From Desulfuromonas sp. (lineage in GTDB: Bacteria; Desulfobacterota; Desulfuromonadia; Desulfuromonadales; UBA2294): 36,438 bases of DNA. Position numbers and translations under genes: made by a program. Under the pieces are notes generated by a model that worked only from the letters and a program-made list of their open reading frames with translations, was not told the DNA's origin and ran no database searches. Where the stretch lies: assembly GCA_002869615.1 (NCBI GenBank), contig PKUH01000117.1:16634-53071 (forward strand), written 5' to 3'. The stretch's first letter is position 1, and every line of letters starts with the position of its first letter. This document shows, piece by piece, positions 36,230 to 36,438 of this stretch.

Positions 36230-36244
36230 CAGGAGAATACCAGA

Positions 36245-36438
36245 ATGGCAATCAGTGGCAATCCAAAAAAAATAGCCCAGGACATCAGCAACGGCATTGT
36301 TTCGATCTCACCACCGATGCTGAAACGCTACAACGCAGCCGACATAAAAATTATCCTCAGCAACATGGCAATTGTCTCACGCGAATTACGGGCCGAACAG
36401 ATCCCGCTTGAAGATATCGTTGAACTGAAAAAGAAAAA
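36245..36438 (+). CDS. Hypothetical protein, 3' end cut by the window
   Basis: An open frame begins with ATG at 36245 after AGGAGAATACCAG and runs to the window edge (64 codons, no stop). It starts MAISGNPKKIAQDISNG and is rich in Lys, Ile and Ala, mainly helical by composition. I do not recognise the family. The good ribosome-binding site supports it as a real gene. Confidence 0.65.
   Translation, partial: MAISGNPKKIAQDISNGIVSISPPMLKRYNAADIKIILSNMAIVSRELRAEQIPLEDIVELKKK

Overview
The window looks like a chromosomal segment of a Gram-negative, Geobacter/Desulfuromonas-like bacterium (former Deltaproteobacteria). This is inferred, not proven. The grounds are a complete type II secretion operon ending in the GspN found in that group and in Leptospira, a Lon protease directly behind it, moderately high G+C coding regions, and dispersed intergenic repeats of a style common in those genomes. 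No rRNA, tRNA, insertion sequence with an intact transposase, or CRISPR array was found.

Layout. (1) 1-618 is a non-coding composite repeat. (2) 619-10819, minus strand, is a tightly packed six-gene operon. Read 5' to 3' it encodes a transglutaminase/putative amidoligase (DUF2126), a fusion of circularly permuted ATP-grasp and alpha-E domains, a transglutaminase-like protein, a stand-alone ATP-grasp, a stand-alone alpha-E protein and a second transglutaminase-like protein. Families of this kind were predicted by comparative genomics to make or process peptide or isopeptide bonds. Here the module appears twice in one operon, once fused and once split. (3) 10820-13015 is an AT-rich island with a class II Fic gene, several palindromes and repeated short motifs. 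(4) mgtE (minus) and a PAQR/hemolysin III gene (plus) are divergent. (5) 15238-16293 is a second repeat cluster in the same orientation as the first, so the two copies bracket about 15 kb. (6) An outer-membrane SphA/MetA-type protein and DNA polymerase I lie on the minus strand. (7) 20138-31888, plus strand, is the type II secretion operon gspC-D-E-F-G-H-I-J-K-L-M-N, followed by lon. No prepilin peptidase gene (gspO) is present. (8) trpS is convergent with lon, followed by three small genes (zinc-ribbon, DUF4177-like and a partial hypothetical) at the right edge.

The secretion operon carries two oddities. The gspD frame is interrupted by an in-frame TAA, and the 47 codons after it look like the normal GspD C-terminal tail. 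A roughly 140-bp element with 31-nt imperfect terminal inverted repeats (26 of 31 matching) sits between gspF and gspG. The strongest candidates for less-described biology are the doubled ATP-grasp/alpha-E/transglutaminase operon with unequal ATP-grasp paralogues, the split gspD, the direct composite repeats around the accessory block, and a terminator-like hairpin in the trpS leader.
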